Assembly: GCA_023375785.1 (NCBI GenBank)
Contig: SZWC01025206.1
Location: 1-35,476, forward strand
Source of the DNA: Penium margaritaceum
Taxonomy: Eukaryota > Streptophyta > Zygnematophyceae > Desmidiales > Peniaceae
Direction: 5' to 3'
DNA length: 35,476 nucleotides
Below are positions 18,871-29,688 of this stretch, piece after piece. The notes under the pieces were generated by a model that searched no databases, was not told where the DNA came from, and worked only from the letters and a program-made list of their open reading frames with translations. Made by a program: the position numbers and the translations under genes. Numbering within the stretch: position 1 is the first letter of the stretch; the number at the start of each line of letters is the position of its first letter.

Positions 18871-20690
18871 AATTGGCAGTCTCCATCTTGGACAGGAGTT
18901 GGTATGCAGCTGCGGATTCCTCCTCCGTGAATTTGCGAGCGACGCCCTCCCACCGAGGCTCGACATCCGCGGGGACAGGGGCAAGAGAAGACTCCGGGAG
19001 GCTGTCCCGCGGGTCCGCAGGGTGCAGCCAGTCCTCGCGGGGAAGGCGGCTGAGAGCATCGGCATTGTGATTGGCAAGTGCGTGCTGGTACTTGATTTCA
19101 TGTTGTAACCGTGCACGAGGAGGGCCCACTTGGCCAAGATGCCCTCATGATTCTGTGTCGTGAGGAGCCACTGCAACGCTTGATGATCGGTGAGGACAGT
19201 AAAAGGCTTGCCATTTTTTATGTAGTTGCAGAAGTGTTGGAGGGCCCACAGCACAGCCAAGCATTTGTCCTTCACCGACGGGTAGTTCCGCTCACCGTCA
19301 GTGAGGGCGCGGCTGGCGTATGCAATCACCCGCTGGGCCGGTTCCTGTACCGACTGCGACAGGACGGCGCCAAGGCCGTCCCGTGACTAGTCCGTGGTGA
19401 TGGAGAAGGGGAGGTTGAAATCAGGGAACTCAAGCATGGACGTAGTGACCAGTCGATGCTTGATCTCCGCCCAAGCAGCGGCGCACGCCGGAGTCCATTC
19501 AAATGGGATGTCTTGATGGGTCAGCTGCTGCAGCGGGCGGATGATGCGGGCGTGGTCGCGGACGAACTTGCGGTAGAAGGAGACGAAGCCAAGGAAGATC
19601 TTGGCTTGTCCCGCGGTAATGGGTTGGCGCCATTCCTGGACGGCCGCGATCTTTGCGGGGTTGGTTTAAATGCCGTCGGCGCTCATGACGAAGCCCAAAA
19701 ATTCCATTTCCGCGGTACCGATGGAGCACTTGGCGGCTTTGAGTTTGAGGGTTGCAGCGCGGAGGGCATAGAAGACGGCGGAGAGGGAGGAGGAGAGGTC
19801 AGCGAAGCTGTGGGCTGCGACCATGATGTCGTCGATATTGTAGCTCACGTTAGGGATGCCGCGGAGGGTGGAGTCCATGACGCGTTGGAACGTGCCGATA
19901 GCATTGTGGAGACAGAAGGGCATGCGGGTGAAAGTGTAGAGGCCTTCGGGGGTGACAAAGGTTGTCTTGGCCATGGAATCCGGGTGCATGGGGACGGCGT
20001 GGAAGGCTGCCTTGACGTCAAGTTTTGTAAACCATCCGCGCCCCTGCTGACGCTCCTAGATGTCGACAATCAGCGGCATGGGGTAGGCATCTTCCTCTGT
20101 GACGCGGTTGAGGTCCCGGAAGTCCACACAGATGCGTTTGGAGCTGTCCGGTTTGCCGACAATGACCAAGTTGGTACGCCAGGGGCTGACAATCGGGACG
20201 ATCACACACTGCGCCTTTAATTCCATGAGACCTTCGTTGATGATCTTTTCTTGGTCAGGGAGGATTCGGCGGACCTTCTGTTTGACCGCGGCTGCTGCTC
20301 CGATGTTGATGACATGGGAGGCGTTGACAGCACCAAGGTCTATCGCTGAACCAGCAAAGATGTCAGCAAAGGAGTCCAACAGGTCCCGAAAGTCCTGCTT
20401 TTGGGCTGGTGAGATGCGGGGATGCAGGATGTGGTCCCACCGCGGGGGCGGGGGTGGCAGTTGGTCACGGATGGGATAGAAGTCATCGTCCTCATCCAAG
20501 GGAAGGCCCTGGCCAAACACCTACTCGCTCTGCTGCCACAGTCCCAGAAGGCTTGCACGTACCCCTTGTTCCGCATGGTCCGCGGAGTGCTCACGCCACT
20601 CCTCGACAGGCATCTGCTCCGCATTAAGAATGACATCTGCTGGGGCTTGGCTGCACAGGGATCGTGCGTGTGCATCTTCCTGCGCCGCAT
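18871..20690 (-). pseudogene. pol: Element B reverse transcriptase and RNase H
   Basis: RT runs from about 20420. TKLDVKAAFHAV holds the first catalytic Asp, and the catalytic box reads NIDD (about 19834-19845): both Asp are kept but the usual Tyr is Asn. A TAG at 20056-20058 replaces Gln, TAA at 19666-19668 replaces a Lys found in A, and a TAG near 19387 replaces Trp in the RNase H opening. RNase H loses an A in an A-run near 19100 (ATGAAATC against ATGAAAATC in A), which shifts the frame into the next block. TDHQALQWL and NADALSRL are intact. The Glu of A's GECLAV is Lys here. Confidence 0.9.
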
Positions 20691-21515
20691 CTAAGAGGGA
20701 GAGGGTGAAGCATCTGTCACTGGCACTGTTACGCGGTCTCCCACAGTGATGAGGGCGTACTCCTTTGTACCCGTGGCGGATGTGAGCTGAATGACGCTTA
20801 GGGAAAACAGGAGGTTGCCTTGCCGTGGAAGGAGGTAGTCCATGCCCAGGAGGACGTCATAGGTTCGGCCTTTTGTGACTTGGACGTCCATATGTTCGTA
20901 AAGAGAACCCACCTGCAAGGGTAAGCCCCACACTTCTCCATCCCCATATTCCATCCCTCCCGTTGAATTACTGAACAACCAGCATGTTGGGAGGATACGG
21001 TCTATCCATCCAACGAGGCAGAGGACGCGAAGGGCCACGGTAGTATGGGTGGCCCCTGTGTCGATGATGGCAAGGAACTTGCGGCCACAAATCCAGATCA
21101 TGCAGCAGGCAACCTCGTAGTGGCGGTCGTTGCGGTGAGGTGATTCCAGAGGCTGTGGTGCCCAGCCCCAGTCCATCTCCTCTCTGGTTAATGCGGGTGG
21201 GACGTCTGTCACAACGCGTCGTGTGTTATGGGTGCCGTGGGGCGGAGTGGTGCAAGTGAGGGAGATGCCAACGATCTGGAGGCGGTGATTAGCTCTGGTA
21301 AACTCTTCTCTGAGCTGCGGAGCGAGCTCGGGATGGAGGCGGAGGAAGTCGAAGAAGTTCACGGAGGCGATAGGGGTGGTGAAGAGTTTGTCTACAGGGT
21401 CCGTGGAATCGGCTGCGAGGGTGAGAGTGGGTTGAGGTGCGGGTGAGGTAGTCGCAGCAGCTGGAAGCGCCGTAGGCGCGGGATCTATGGAGCGGCTCTT
21501 CTCCGAGGGTCGCAC
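20691..21515 (-). pseudogene. pro: Element B aspartic protease 1
   Basis: 274-codon open stretch with the lead-in NFFDFLRLHPEL, then CGRKFLAIIDTGATHTT with an intact DTG, and GRTYDVLLGMDYL. This is the better preserved protease 1 of the two copies. A one-base loss near 20700, relative to A, brings a TAG into frame and ends the stretch. It would process the gag-pol polyprotein. Confidence 0.85.
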
Positions 21516-22224
21516 GGAACGGGCAGTGACAGCCTCCTATAGCTGGGCCTCGGCAGCTTCCGCTCGCCGCCGCAAGTCAACCTGAAGCTGTGCAGCTTCT
21601 TGCAGATCCCATCCGCGGAGTTTGATCTGGCGGGCTCGTGTGATGAGCTCCGTCTCCTCAGGCATGGGTGTCATCTCAGTAGTCTCGTCCTCTGCCATGG
21701 GCAACCCGAGCTTCACTTTGCGACCGTCGGCCGCGGGGTTTGGCGGCGGATTTGGCAAGATACCCTGACCTGTTCCCTGAGTCACCTGGTCTTGCCTAGT
21801 GGGGGGCAGATACGGTTGCTGTTCTTGCTGCTGGTGCTGCCGCTGATGCTGCTGCTATTGACCCGGCCATGCCTGGTTGTAGTACTGCTGCCACTGCTGG
21901 ACCATAGGATCCTGGGAGGCTGGGTCAGGGCGCGGAGCTGCTTGTCGCTTGCAAGGGCAGTCCCGAGCAATGTGTTCCAGGCTCTGGCACATGTAAGAAG
22001 CTTTTGGCTTTTGCTGCTGTGGAGGCGGGGCGTGTGAAGATGAGTGTGTATGGGTGTCACCGCCCTGGTGTTGTCGGGTGGACCGTTGTCTGATGAAGAT
22101 CGCTGTAGCGTCCTGCTCCACGTCTTGGAGGGAATGTTAGCGGTCAGCGATCATGAGGCTGCTGATCTCATCTGGAAATGCACAGATGAGTTTCTGCAGC
22201 ATGACCCACAGTGGCAGACCATCA
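21516..22224 (-). pseudogene. gag: Element B gag, downstream part with zinc knuckle
   Basis: Continues the gag interrupted by D. It holds the end of the gag core (PLWVMLQKLI-like sequence, then a CQSLEHIARDC knuckle near 21940-21990) and the Gln-rich linker. The knuckle keeps the His that A has lost, but its first Cys is Ser, so each copy is missing one ligand. TAG at 21855-21857 and TAG near 21538 break the frame; the latter is CAG in A. Confidence 0.8.
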
Positions 22225-22846
22225 TGTCAGAAGAATGGAGACACGAGAACAGCGGCAGCAGAAGCAAGCAGAAGCAATGGACATGCACGTGTACGTTAGC
22301 AGAGTGACGCAAGCGAGAGCGGTCAGAGGAGTTAGTCGCGAGAGAAGGTATAGCTTGAGAACGAGGTAGCCGAGGTAGACAGGTTGATGTGAGAGAGAGT
22401 GCTTGCGAGGAGAGTGGTGGTTGGTGGAATATGAGAGATGAGCGAAGGAGCGAGAGTGACGAAGCAAAGCGTTGAGAGGTGGCAAAGACAGGAAGTGCGA
22501 GGAACGAGCAGAGCGAAGACACAGCAGCGAAGCCGCAGAATTAAAAGGGAACACGATGTGCAGAACTGTTCTGGTTAAAACATTGAGGTAATGAACGTCC
22601 TCATTGTATACAAACAGAACAGGACAAATAGACAAGCAACGGCTTCTTGTGCGCTAGCCGGACGCGCTTGCGATTGGTGTCGCTTATTATGGGCTCCCTC
22701 GGTCAGAAGCCCGTTTGGTCGGTTGAAGACCGACAACGGCTAGTGATGTTTTTACCGAGTTGGTTCATGCCGAAGATGAACCGGTGTTTTGAGAGTTCTG
22801 AGTTTCCACAGGCACTTGTGGGCTAGTTGGATTCTCATTTCTGACA
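22225..22846 (-). repeat. 3' LTR of element D
   Basis: 622 bp matching 25249-25871 at roughly 93% by eye. On its own strand it begins TGTCAGAAATGAG and ends TTCTGACA. The TATA motif of the other copy is altered here. A short inverted repeat, GTCGGT-TGAAG-ACCGAC, lies near 22718-22734. Confidence 0.92.
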
Positions 22847-22857
22847 TCTCCCCTGAA
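22847..22857 (-). promoter_or_regulatory. Polypurine tract of element D
   Basis: On the minus strand, CAGGGGAGA precedes the 3' LTR directly, as expected for the plus-strand primer of an LTR element. Confidence 0.55.
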
Positions 22858-23602
22858 TCCAACTACCATGTGTAGTAGACACTTCGTTATTGGTGTGCAG
22901 CCGTGGGAACTCCACAGGTCAGGAGCAAGTGGGACCACATGGTGCTGAGGTCGTTGGGGTGGACTTGGGTGAGAGGTTGTCGGCTGGGATGCATGACTTC
23001 TCTCAGTCTTGCTCGTACTGCCTGATTTGCTTGCCTGTATTCTTCTTGCTCTGCAACAGGAGTTGGAGCATGTCCCAAGTAAAACTGTCATCCGAGGAGT
23101 GTGTCCGTGACATTGAACCCAAAGAGAAAGTATGGGAAGAAGGCCTCATACACTTGTGATACCCAGCAAGTTGCGTGAAGTGAGGTGGGGTCCTCTTCTT
23201 CAGATTGCAGCACAATTGTTCTTCCAACCAGGGTTGGTAGGGAGGTGGTGTATTGGCATGCTGTTCAAATCCAGTGTCGCAACCATGCTTCTTGTAGGAT
23301 GCGGTGCCAGAGGAGTGGTCCGGTACGAAGGAATGAGAGATGAGAGTCATAGCCGATGGAGAGGAAGGGTCGAAGATGATGGGATAGATTGACAAGTGCA
23401 GCCTGGTATTCGGGGGTCCGTGGTGTTCGGAGGTAATTGGAATCATATCGTCCGAGAAGGAGTGAGGTGCCGTTGAATTTTCCGAACCACCATGTTTGAG
23501 CCAGGAGGAGGATGTTATCTGACCAGGCGATGATGTTGGATCCATATTTGGCAAGAACTGTTACTCTCAAGGCAAGTAGTTGATGCTGTCTTCGAGACAT
23601 GA
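22858..23602 (-). pseudogene. Element D interior, possible degraded gag-like sequence
   Basis: Two overlapping minus-strand open stretches (23600-23265, 111 codons; 23554-23003, 183 codons) in different frames. The first starts MSRRQHQLLALRVTVLAKYG and has Trp/Leu-rich sequence with FNGTSLLLGRYDSN that loosely recalls a Copia-type gag, but I cannot identify it firmly. No zinc knuckle or enzyme motif is visible. A frameshift between the two stretches is possible. Confidence 0.3.
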
Positions 23603-23639
23603 TGATGAGTGTTGATGGTAGAGAGTTGGAAAAGGAAGG

Positions 23640-25211
23640 TTAGGCGATGAAGTGAGTGCAGGGGAGAGTTCCCGTGTGTTCAGTAGGTTTCACCGTGGGA
23701 GAGGGCGATGCGACTGGGCGGATTCTTTGTTTGAGCAGAGCAGAAGTGGATGACGGCTGAAGACGATACAGTGGGCGCAGGGGCAAAACCACGTACGTGC
23801 TAGATGTTTTTCGGCGTGGGCGCAGGTTGTTGCGAAAAAGGCGATATGACCGGGCGGATCCTTGTGCCAAGCGAAGATGAAGCGGATGATGGTGGAGGAA
23901 TAATGGATAGTAGAGTGGGCGCAGGGGCGAACCGCGTGCGTTGAGGAAGTTTCGGCGTGGGTGCAGGTCGTCGCGGAAAAAGGGCGATGCGACCGGGCGG
24001 AACCTTGTGCCGAGCTTAAGGCGATGCGAAGCTGAGGAAACGATTGATGGATTAAGTGGACGCAGGGGCGAAACCACGTGCGCCGAGGAAGTTTCGGCGT
24101 GGGCGCAGGCCGTCGCAGAAAGGCAATGCGGCCGGGCGGATCCTCGTGCCGAGATGAATGCAGAGGCAGAGGAAAATGATTGATGAGTGGGTGCAGGGGT
24201 GGAACCACCTGCGCGAGGAAGCGATGCTGATGATGCTAATGTTGAAGATGGATGGCGGCACGGAGGATGCTTCATTATTAAGAGGATGCGATACGGAGGC
24301 GGGGCGGATGATGATGATAATGGAGGAGGTAAGATGAGGCAGGAACGGGCGGCTGATGAAGTTGAGGAGACTGGAGTGAGGAGAAGTTGAATGAGGACAA
24401 TGCGAGGAGTGAAGGCTAGAGGTAGATGATGATGGAGGAGGCGCGAGGCAGAAACCGACTCGAGCGGAGAGGGAGGGGGATGAGGCGCGGCGCGGCAGGT
24501 GGAGGCGACACAGCCACTTCTTCTCGCGTTCAAGAGAGTGACGGCTTGTTCCCCAGTTGGCTCGGAAGTGGGAGTAGGAAGACTGGTGGTGTCCGATATC
24601 CTATCAGCTGGAAGGAGTTGGCTGTGGCAGAGGAAGTCAGGCAGCGGGCAGGGACACTTAGACTGCTGATGCCAAGAGAGTGACGGCTTGTTCCCCAGTT
24701 GGCTCGGAATGGGAGCGGGAAGACTGGTGGTGTCCGATATCCTGGCAGCGACAGCTTTGGCTGCAGCTGCTGACGAGGCGAGGAGGAGGTGCGAGGAGGC
24801 GGCTCGAGAAGACGGATGCGAGCAAGATGAGGATGACAGCAAGGAACGGGCAGATGAGACTGATGAGACGAGAAGAAAGCGAGGGGATGCTGGCGGAGGC
24901 AGATATGACGAGGGGCAGCGGATGGAAGGCGGCAGGAAGCTTCTTGGTAGTTGACGGCATGCAGTGGCTCGAGAGTTGCTGGCGGCTGATGTTGGCGACT
25001 CGTCACCAGTTGTTAGCCACGGGCACGGAAAATGGGCGCAGGGCATTCTTAGGTCGGCGAGACGTTTCTTCAGCGTGAGGAGCTCATCAGGCAGAGCTAC
25101 TGATGTCAGCTGCGGATGAAGCGGAGAGGCGCGGAGTGACGGCGGCGGCGACAGAGGAACATGAGCGTAAGCGATGGAGTGGAGGCGACGGCAGAGCGAT
25201 GACGCGGTCAC
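23640..25211 (-). CDS. Element D 523-codon open frame, unrecognised
   Basis: Open from ATG 25211, 26 bases inside the primer binding site, to 23640. The product is rich in Ser, Pro, Arg, Leu and His, and its last third is built from repeated blocks (LRPLYYP, LRPLYRL) encoded by the DNA repeats at 23650-24220. No domain is recognisable. The opposite strand is also open for shorter stretches, so the frame may be a by-product of base composition. It could be a structural protein of the element, but this is unproven. Confidence 0.3.
   Translation of the reverse strand: MTASSLCRRLHSIAYAHVPLSPPPSLRASPLHPQLTSVALPDELLTLKKRLADLRMPCAHFPCPWLTTGDESPTSAASNSRATACRQLPRSFLPPSIRCPSSYLPPPASPRFLLVSSVSSARSLLSSSSCSHPSSRAASSHLLLASSAAAAKAVAARISDTTSLPAPIPSQLGNKPSLSWHQQSKCPCPLPDFLCHSQLLPADRISDTTSLPTPTSEPTGEQAVTLLNARRSGCVASTCRAAPHPPPSPLESVSASRLLHHHLPLAFTPRIVLIQLLLTPVSSTSSAARSCLILPPPLSSSSAPPPYRILLIMKHPPCRHPSSTLASSASLPRAGGSTPAPTHQSFSSASAFISARGSARPHCLSATACAHAETSSAHVVSPLRPLNPSIVSSASHRLKLGTRFRPVASPFFRDDLHPRRNFLNARGSPLRPLYYPLFLHHHPLHLRLAQGSARSYRLFRNNLRPRRKTSSTYVVLPLRPLYRLQPSSTSALLKQRIRPVASPSPTVKPTEHTGTLPCTHFIA
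23650..24220. repeat. Degenerate ~130-145-bp tandem repeats inside element D
   Basis: A block containing GTGGGCGCAGGGGC, then TTCGGCGTGGGCGCAGG and GACCGGGCGGATCC, recurs at about 23772, 23916, 24056 and 24187, with a fifth, more diverged copy from about 23650. Spacing is 131-144 bp. These repeats account for the repeated protein blocks in the overlapping open frame. Confidence 0.75.
24531..24744. repeat. Direct repeat pair inside element D
   Basis: About 73 bp starting CAAGAGAGTGACGGCTTGTT occur at 24531-24604 and again at 24673-24744, 142 bp apart. The copies differ by a few substitutions and a small indel, indicating local tandem duplication. Confidence 0.85.
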
Positions 25212-25236
25212 GGATCTCTAGGTGATGTTGCCTGAA

Positions 25237-25248
25237 GCTCTGATACCA
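25237..25248 (-). promoter_or_regulatory. Primer binding site of element D (initiator Met tRNA)
   Basis: On the minus strand this reads TGGTATCAGAGC, the standard plant initiator-Met tRNA primer binding site, directly adjoining the 5' LTR. It fixes D's orientation and boundaries. Confidence 0.93.
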
Positions 25249-25871
25249 TGTTAGAAGAATGCAGACACGAGAACAGCGGCAACAGAAGCAAGCAGAAGCA
25301 ATGGACGTGCACGTGTACGTCAGCAGAGTGACGCAAGTGAGAGCGGTCCGAGGAGTTAGTCGAGAGAGCAGGTAGAGCTTGAGAAGCGAGGTAGCCGAGG
25401 TAGACAGGTTGGTGTGAGAGAGAGTGCTTGCGAGGAGAGTGATCGTTTGTGGAATAAAAGAGCTGAGCGAAGGAGCGAGAGTGACGGAGCAAAGCGTTGA
25501 GATGTGGTGAAGACAGGAAGTGCGAGGAACGAGCAGACCGAAGACACGGCGGCGAAGCCGCAGAACCAAAAGGGAACAAGATGTGCATAATTGTTCTGGT
25601 TAAAACATTGAGGGAATGAACGTCCTCATTATATACAGACAGAACAGGATAAAAAGAGAAGCAACGGCTTCTTGTGCGCTAGCCGGACGCGCTTGCGATT
25701 GGTGTCGCTTATTAGGAGATCCCTCGGTCAGAAGCCCGTTTGGTCGGTTGAAGACCGACAACGGCTAGTGATGTTTTTACCGAGTTGGTTCGTGCCGAAG
25801 GTGAACCGGTGTTTTGAAAGTTCTGAGTTTCCATAGGCACTTGTGGGCTAGTTGGATTCTCATTTCTGACA
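25249..25871 (-). repeat. 5' LTR of element D
   Basis: 623 bp matching 22225-22846. On its own strand it starts TGTCAGAAATGAG and ends TTCTAACA; the other copy ends TTCTGACA, one transition in the terminus. It contains a TATA-like CTGTATATAAT at 25628-25638 (minus strand). Confidence 0.92.
25628..25638 (-). promoter_or_regulatory. Candidate TATA box of element D
   Basis: CTGTATATAAT on the minus strand, mid-LTR, about 380 bases before the LTR end. The other LTR has TTGTATACAAT at the same place, so only this copy keeps the motif. Confidence 0.45.
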
Positions 25872-28207
25872 CCTCCCCCTGCGGACTCTTGGCCACCAAG
25901 GCCCAGGTCACGAACTAGTCCAGAAATCTGCGGATATCATCATCTTTGCGCATGACCTCCTTCTCAAACTTTCGCAGCGCTTATTCCTTTGTCAGGTGTT
26001 TGAAGCGCTCGATAAGGGCGTTGCCAAGGTCCTCGAAAGATGGAAAAGGTGCGTGCGCGTTGTACCAGTCAACTGCAGCCCCTTGTAGGTGAAGCTCTGC
26101 GGTGGCGAGACAGAGGTCAGGCGGAATCCGGCCGATGCTGGCATAGAGGGTAATTTGATTGAGCCAGACCCAGGGGTCCTCCTTTGGGGTGCCATTGATG
26201 GAATCCAGCCGAGGAATGTTGGCGGGCTCAGGATGGATGTATTGCAGCTGCGGAAAAGTGCTGCGGTTAGTTGTCAATGTACTCACAGCATGCGGTGGGG
26301 GAAAGACTGCAGGTGGAGCTGCAGAGTATCCAGTCGGAGGGATCGGCATCTCAGGCTGCTCAGCAGGCGTGGGAAGATTTTCTTGCGTGGGTGGGGGAGG
26401 CATGTACTAGGAAGGGAGAGCTGGTGTGGAGGTCGTGTACGGTGTGGAGAAGAATGCTGTCCCAGGCGGCAGGACCTGAGTTCCGTGTGCCGGTGGCGCC
26501 GTTGTCAGGGGCACCAAATACATCTGAGTAGTTGGGATCGCAGCTGCGGAGTGGGGAGGAATTGCTGGTTCAGCGTTGGCGGTAGGGTGCGGATTCCCTT
26601 TTGTCTGCTGTGGGGGTTGGTACAAATGGCTCTGTGGAGTCGGCTGTGGTATTGGAAGTGGTGCCTGAGGGACCATTCCTGCTGGCATTGTTCCTGTAAG
26701 CTGCTGGTGTGGAAGATGCTGATAAGCGGACATGGATGGTTGCGGCGGAATGTTGGGCATAAGCATCTGCGGCATCGTGCCCACCGGCGTTGGACCCATA
26801 TGCTTGTATAGCTGGGTCATCCATAGGTGTGGCGTGGTCACGGAAGGTTGTGTCATGGGCGTCAGCTGCGCTCCGCCTCCAAACAGCTGTTCCTGATGGA
26901 TCGATGGTTGGGTCCCGGTCGGTGGAGGCTGAATTGTGTTCCCTTGGTGGGTGACACCCCCTCCAAGTTGGGACATCTGTTGTGGCTGTTGCAGGACTAC
27001 GGAGGGCTGTGTCATCATCCCTTCTTGCATCATGGACTGCTGTGGCAGATGTGCTGGCTGCTGTAGTCCCGTTGCATGTGGATACGGCATGGCTCCCGTT
27101 TGCATAGTGCTCACCATCACCTGCCGTTGCGGCGGCGCACTTGGTGCAGGTTGCTGCAAGGGTACCCCTGCTGGCAGGGTACCCAGATTTGTCTGCGACA
27201 TCTGCTGCTACACTGGTCTGGACGCGGAGTGCTGTGGTGTCGTCGCTGCCAGCCCGCCCCCCATGTGCTGCTGCAACAAGTGCCTCGGTGGCTGAGCCAC
27301 TCTAGTTGCCTGGAGCTGTGCGGCTGCTCCTGCGGCTACCGTTCCCATGGTCAGGGGAGTCTGACTCATAGGAAGTTGGCTCACCAGCGGCTGTGCGGCT
27401 CCTGACGCCTGCGTAGACACAGGCATCCCCAGCTGCGTGCTTCCCGTGGGCTGCACCGATGTTGCCATCTGCTGCTGCTGCAGGCCGGTCACAGGGGATT
27501 CCGCGGTCAGGCCCCCTAGGATTGCCCTAGCCGTCTGCTGCGGCGGGTTCATGTCCTGTGGCATCCCAAAAGCGGGGGCTAGGAGTCCCACCCACTGTGG
27601 GTGCGTTGATGTCTGCTGCTCGTCCGGTGCTGGTGCCTTGGGGATCCTTGAATCCTCGGGGCTCGGCGGTAAGGGGTGTGGATGTGCTGGCGGGGGTGCG
27701 GGCTGCGACTCCGTTCCGCCAATGACCTGTTGCTACTGCCCGCCACGACGCCGATACACCAGTCCGCGATAGGCCTCGAGTTCTCCACCACCGGAGGATA
27801 CCTCCAGCGAATGTGGTGCATCGGAGAACCACTATGCCCCAAGCGGCACATTCTTCTGTCCCTCCTGTCCTTGGTGATGCTGGAACGATCCACAACTGTC
27901 GGAGCTATGGATGGTCTCCACCTCCACGTGTTTGCCCAGCGCATCCATGATGCGGCGCCAGTGCAGCTGTTCCAACCACTCGGTCACCCATTGGTGCTGG
28001 GCGAGCGGATTGGGGCCTGGTGAGGAACTGACTGGTGTGCGGGACAGCACCGATGAGGATTCCCTGCTTCCCGCGTAGGTCACGGCCCGTCGTGGTAGGA
28101 AGCACCGTGCTGATGACTGCTACTGCCGTCACCCGGTGTCTTGATGCACAAAGCTGGCCACTGACGTCAAGGACTGATCTGAAAGGTACGTGCAGTTCTG
28201 CTGGCAA
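25872..28207 (-). pseudogene. gag: Element B gag, upstream part
   Basis: Starts at ATG 28207 (MPAELHVPF), 38 bases inside the LTR, matching the start of A. The Pro/Gln/Met-rich leader occupies 28083-26407 in two long stretches (27591-27208 and 27201-26407). The gag core (26403-25981) has the family pattern EDPWVWLNQITLYASI and ATAELHLQGAAVDW. A frameshift lies near 28060. Stops: TAG at about 27827 and 27735, TAG 27208 (Gln in A), TAG 26407 (Trp in A), TAA near 25980 (Glu in A), TAG near 25917 (Gln in A). Element D interrupts it at 25872. Confidence 0.82.
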
Positions 28208-28245
28208 AGAGCAAAGAACTGTCCACGCTCACTACACCATGACAC
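28208..28245 (-). promoter_or_regulatory. Post-LTR leader / candidate primer-binding region of element B
   Basis: On the minus strand GTGTCATGGTGTAGTGAGCG lies directly inside the LTR, matching the same place in A at 18 of 20 bases. Its retention in two diverged copies argues that it matters for priming or packaging. No tRNA is assigned. Confidence 0.45.
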
Positions 28246-28695
28246 TAACACTCCCGAATTTGCTATGTCCTTGATTTTATCTGCGAAAAGCTGTGTTCCG
28301 CGCTATTCCGCGGATCAGGCATTTTGACCACCACTACTCTTCACGTCAGGTATGTAGCGATGCACAAACGTCAACTTCAGACTGCGAACAACTCCGCGGA
28401 CCACGTATCTGGACCTCTACGTAGGGACCTCACCGATGTGTGACGCTCCGCGGTCCACTTCTTCCCACATGGGAGCCCACCACCTCGTGGCGTCCGACTC
28501 CTCTCCGCGGAACCCTCGTTCCGCGGACGTGTGTAAGCAAGGGACACCGCCGGCAGCTCACTTCACTCGGACTTTTGGTTTTTCACGCACTTATTCCCAC
28601 AGTCCGCGGACCGGACTCCAAGAGCAACGGAAGGCAAGAGGGAGATGGGCGGAGAACAGAGATGAGAGTGGGTAAAATGTCTTTGATAAAGCTGT
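28246..28695 (-). repeat. Element B 5' LTR, promoter-distal piece
   Basis: Homologous to about 1185-1625 of A's LTR on the reverse strand and carrying six CCGCGG hexamers. It ends in TGTTA at the internal border. Element C interrupts it at 28696; the LTR resumes at 32592. Confidence 0.85.
28691..28695. other. Left target-site copy flanking element C
   Basis: GCTGT here pairs with GTTGT at 32592-32596 as an imperfect 5-bp target-site duplication (one C/T difference). Bringing the two flanks together gives continuous alignment with the LTR of A, which confirms that C is an insertion. Confidence 0.7.
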
Positions 28696-29676
28696 TGTCA
28701 GAATAATACTCAAGACCCACACTGCTGAGCAACATTCATCTCATACCCTTCTGTCTCGGCCATCTGCTCACCGCATGACCGACGAAGAAATCACCCAAAT
28801 ACCCAGCACAGCGCACAAGCTCATCTCCACCGAACGGCATTGTCATCGATGCCCCTAGTTGGTGCGAACGCACGACAGCCGCCTCTCGAGGAACGGCCTT
28901 TGCACGAAGCCTAACGGACCGAAGACCACGCAACCCGGTCCAAACTACACGACAACCACCGACCAGGCTCGGCCACGAACCAAGGCAACCAACTGTGCTC
29001 CGAAGACGGCGCGGCCCCATGTCGCACCACAACAAAGACACACACTTTGCCTCGAAGAGGCTTCAGGGACAGCAGAACCAGTAGCAGCGGCACGGTGGCT
29101 CCTGCTTCATACCTCGTACCGCCCTCCGTAGATGGCAACTCCGTCGCCCTAAGCAATAGGATTCCTATACCTTAGTCTCTAGTACTCAAGGAATTAGGCG
29201 TACCTCTCATTTTTTTCCTCATTTATCATCTCTTCCATCAGTCCATCCTTTTTGTCTTTGCCCTGCTTCCATCAGTTCATCGCTGTCATCGCTGCCCACC
29301 ATTTGGCTGTGGCACTTTTGCTTTGATCGCTCTCTGCCTGCCCTCCTTGGCTGTGACCTTTTATGCAATCTCCAATCGGTACTCCTTCTTTCGTCGCCGC
29401 GTCGCGCCCGCACCGCTCAGCCAAAGCGCCTCCAAAACTCGGAGCGCCCGTGCCAAATGGCACTGCGCCCACCCCAGTTCTATCTCCGGTTTGGCTCGTG
29501 CCTCTGGCACCGCCCCCACATCACTTCGTCATGCTCCTAAGTGCTTGCCTCACAGTCATGCCTGTAATCTCTCTTGACGTCAGCATGCCGTCAGCTGTCA
29601 GCACCTTCGCCGATGCTTCCGCCACCATCTCTTCTGTACATCTCCATCAGCTAACTGTCATGGCATTTTCCTCACA
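28696..29676 (+). repeat. 5' LTR of element C
   Basis: 981 bp beginning TGTCAGAATAATAC and ending TTTTCCTCACA; the partner ends TTTTCCTGACA. Identity with 31612-32591 is roughly 95% by eye. Open frames shared by both LTRs (for example around 29323-29577 and 32130-32492) lie in equivalent LTR sequence and are not treated as genes. Confidence 0.93.
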
Positions 29677-29688
29677 TGGTATCAAAGC
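29677..29688 (+). promoter_or_regulatory. Primer binding site of element C (initiator Met tRNA)
   Basis: TGGTATCAAAGC follows the LTR with no gap and matches the plant initiator-Met site TGGTATCAGAGC at 11 of 12 bases. Confidence 0.9.

Larger units (their letters stand above)
22225..25871 (-). mobile_element. Element D: non-autonomous LTR retrotransposon inserted in B's gag
   Basis: 3,647 bp with two LTRs of about 622 bp and only 2.4 kb inside, too little for a full pol. I find no protease, RT, RNase H or integrase motif. Polarity is set by the initiator-Met primer binding site beside the right-hand LTR, read on the minus strand, and a purine tract beside the left-hand one. Termini are TGTCAGAA...TTCTGACA. 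Flanking 5-mers on the minus strand are ggagg and tgatg, at best a decayed target duplication. Gag of B reads on across both sides. Being surrounded by B, it is younger than B. Mobilisation would need proteins of an autonomous element, probably Copia type (inference). Confidence 0.88.

Noticed and set aside
28696-29676. Host gene exons in the LTR-contained frames of element C
   Set aside because: The same frames recur in the second LTR (31612-32591) with matching changes, so they are LTR sequence.
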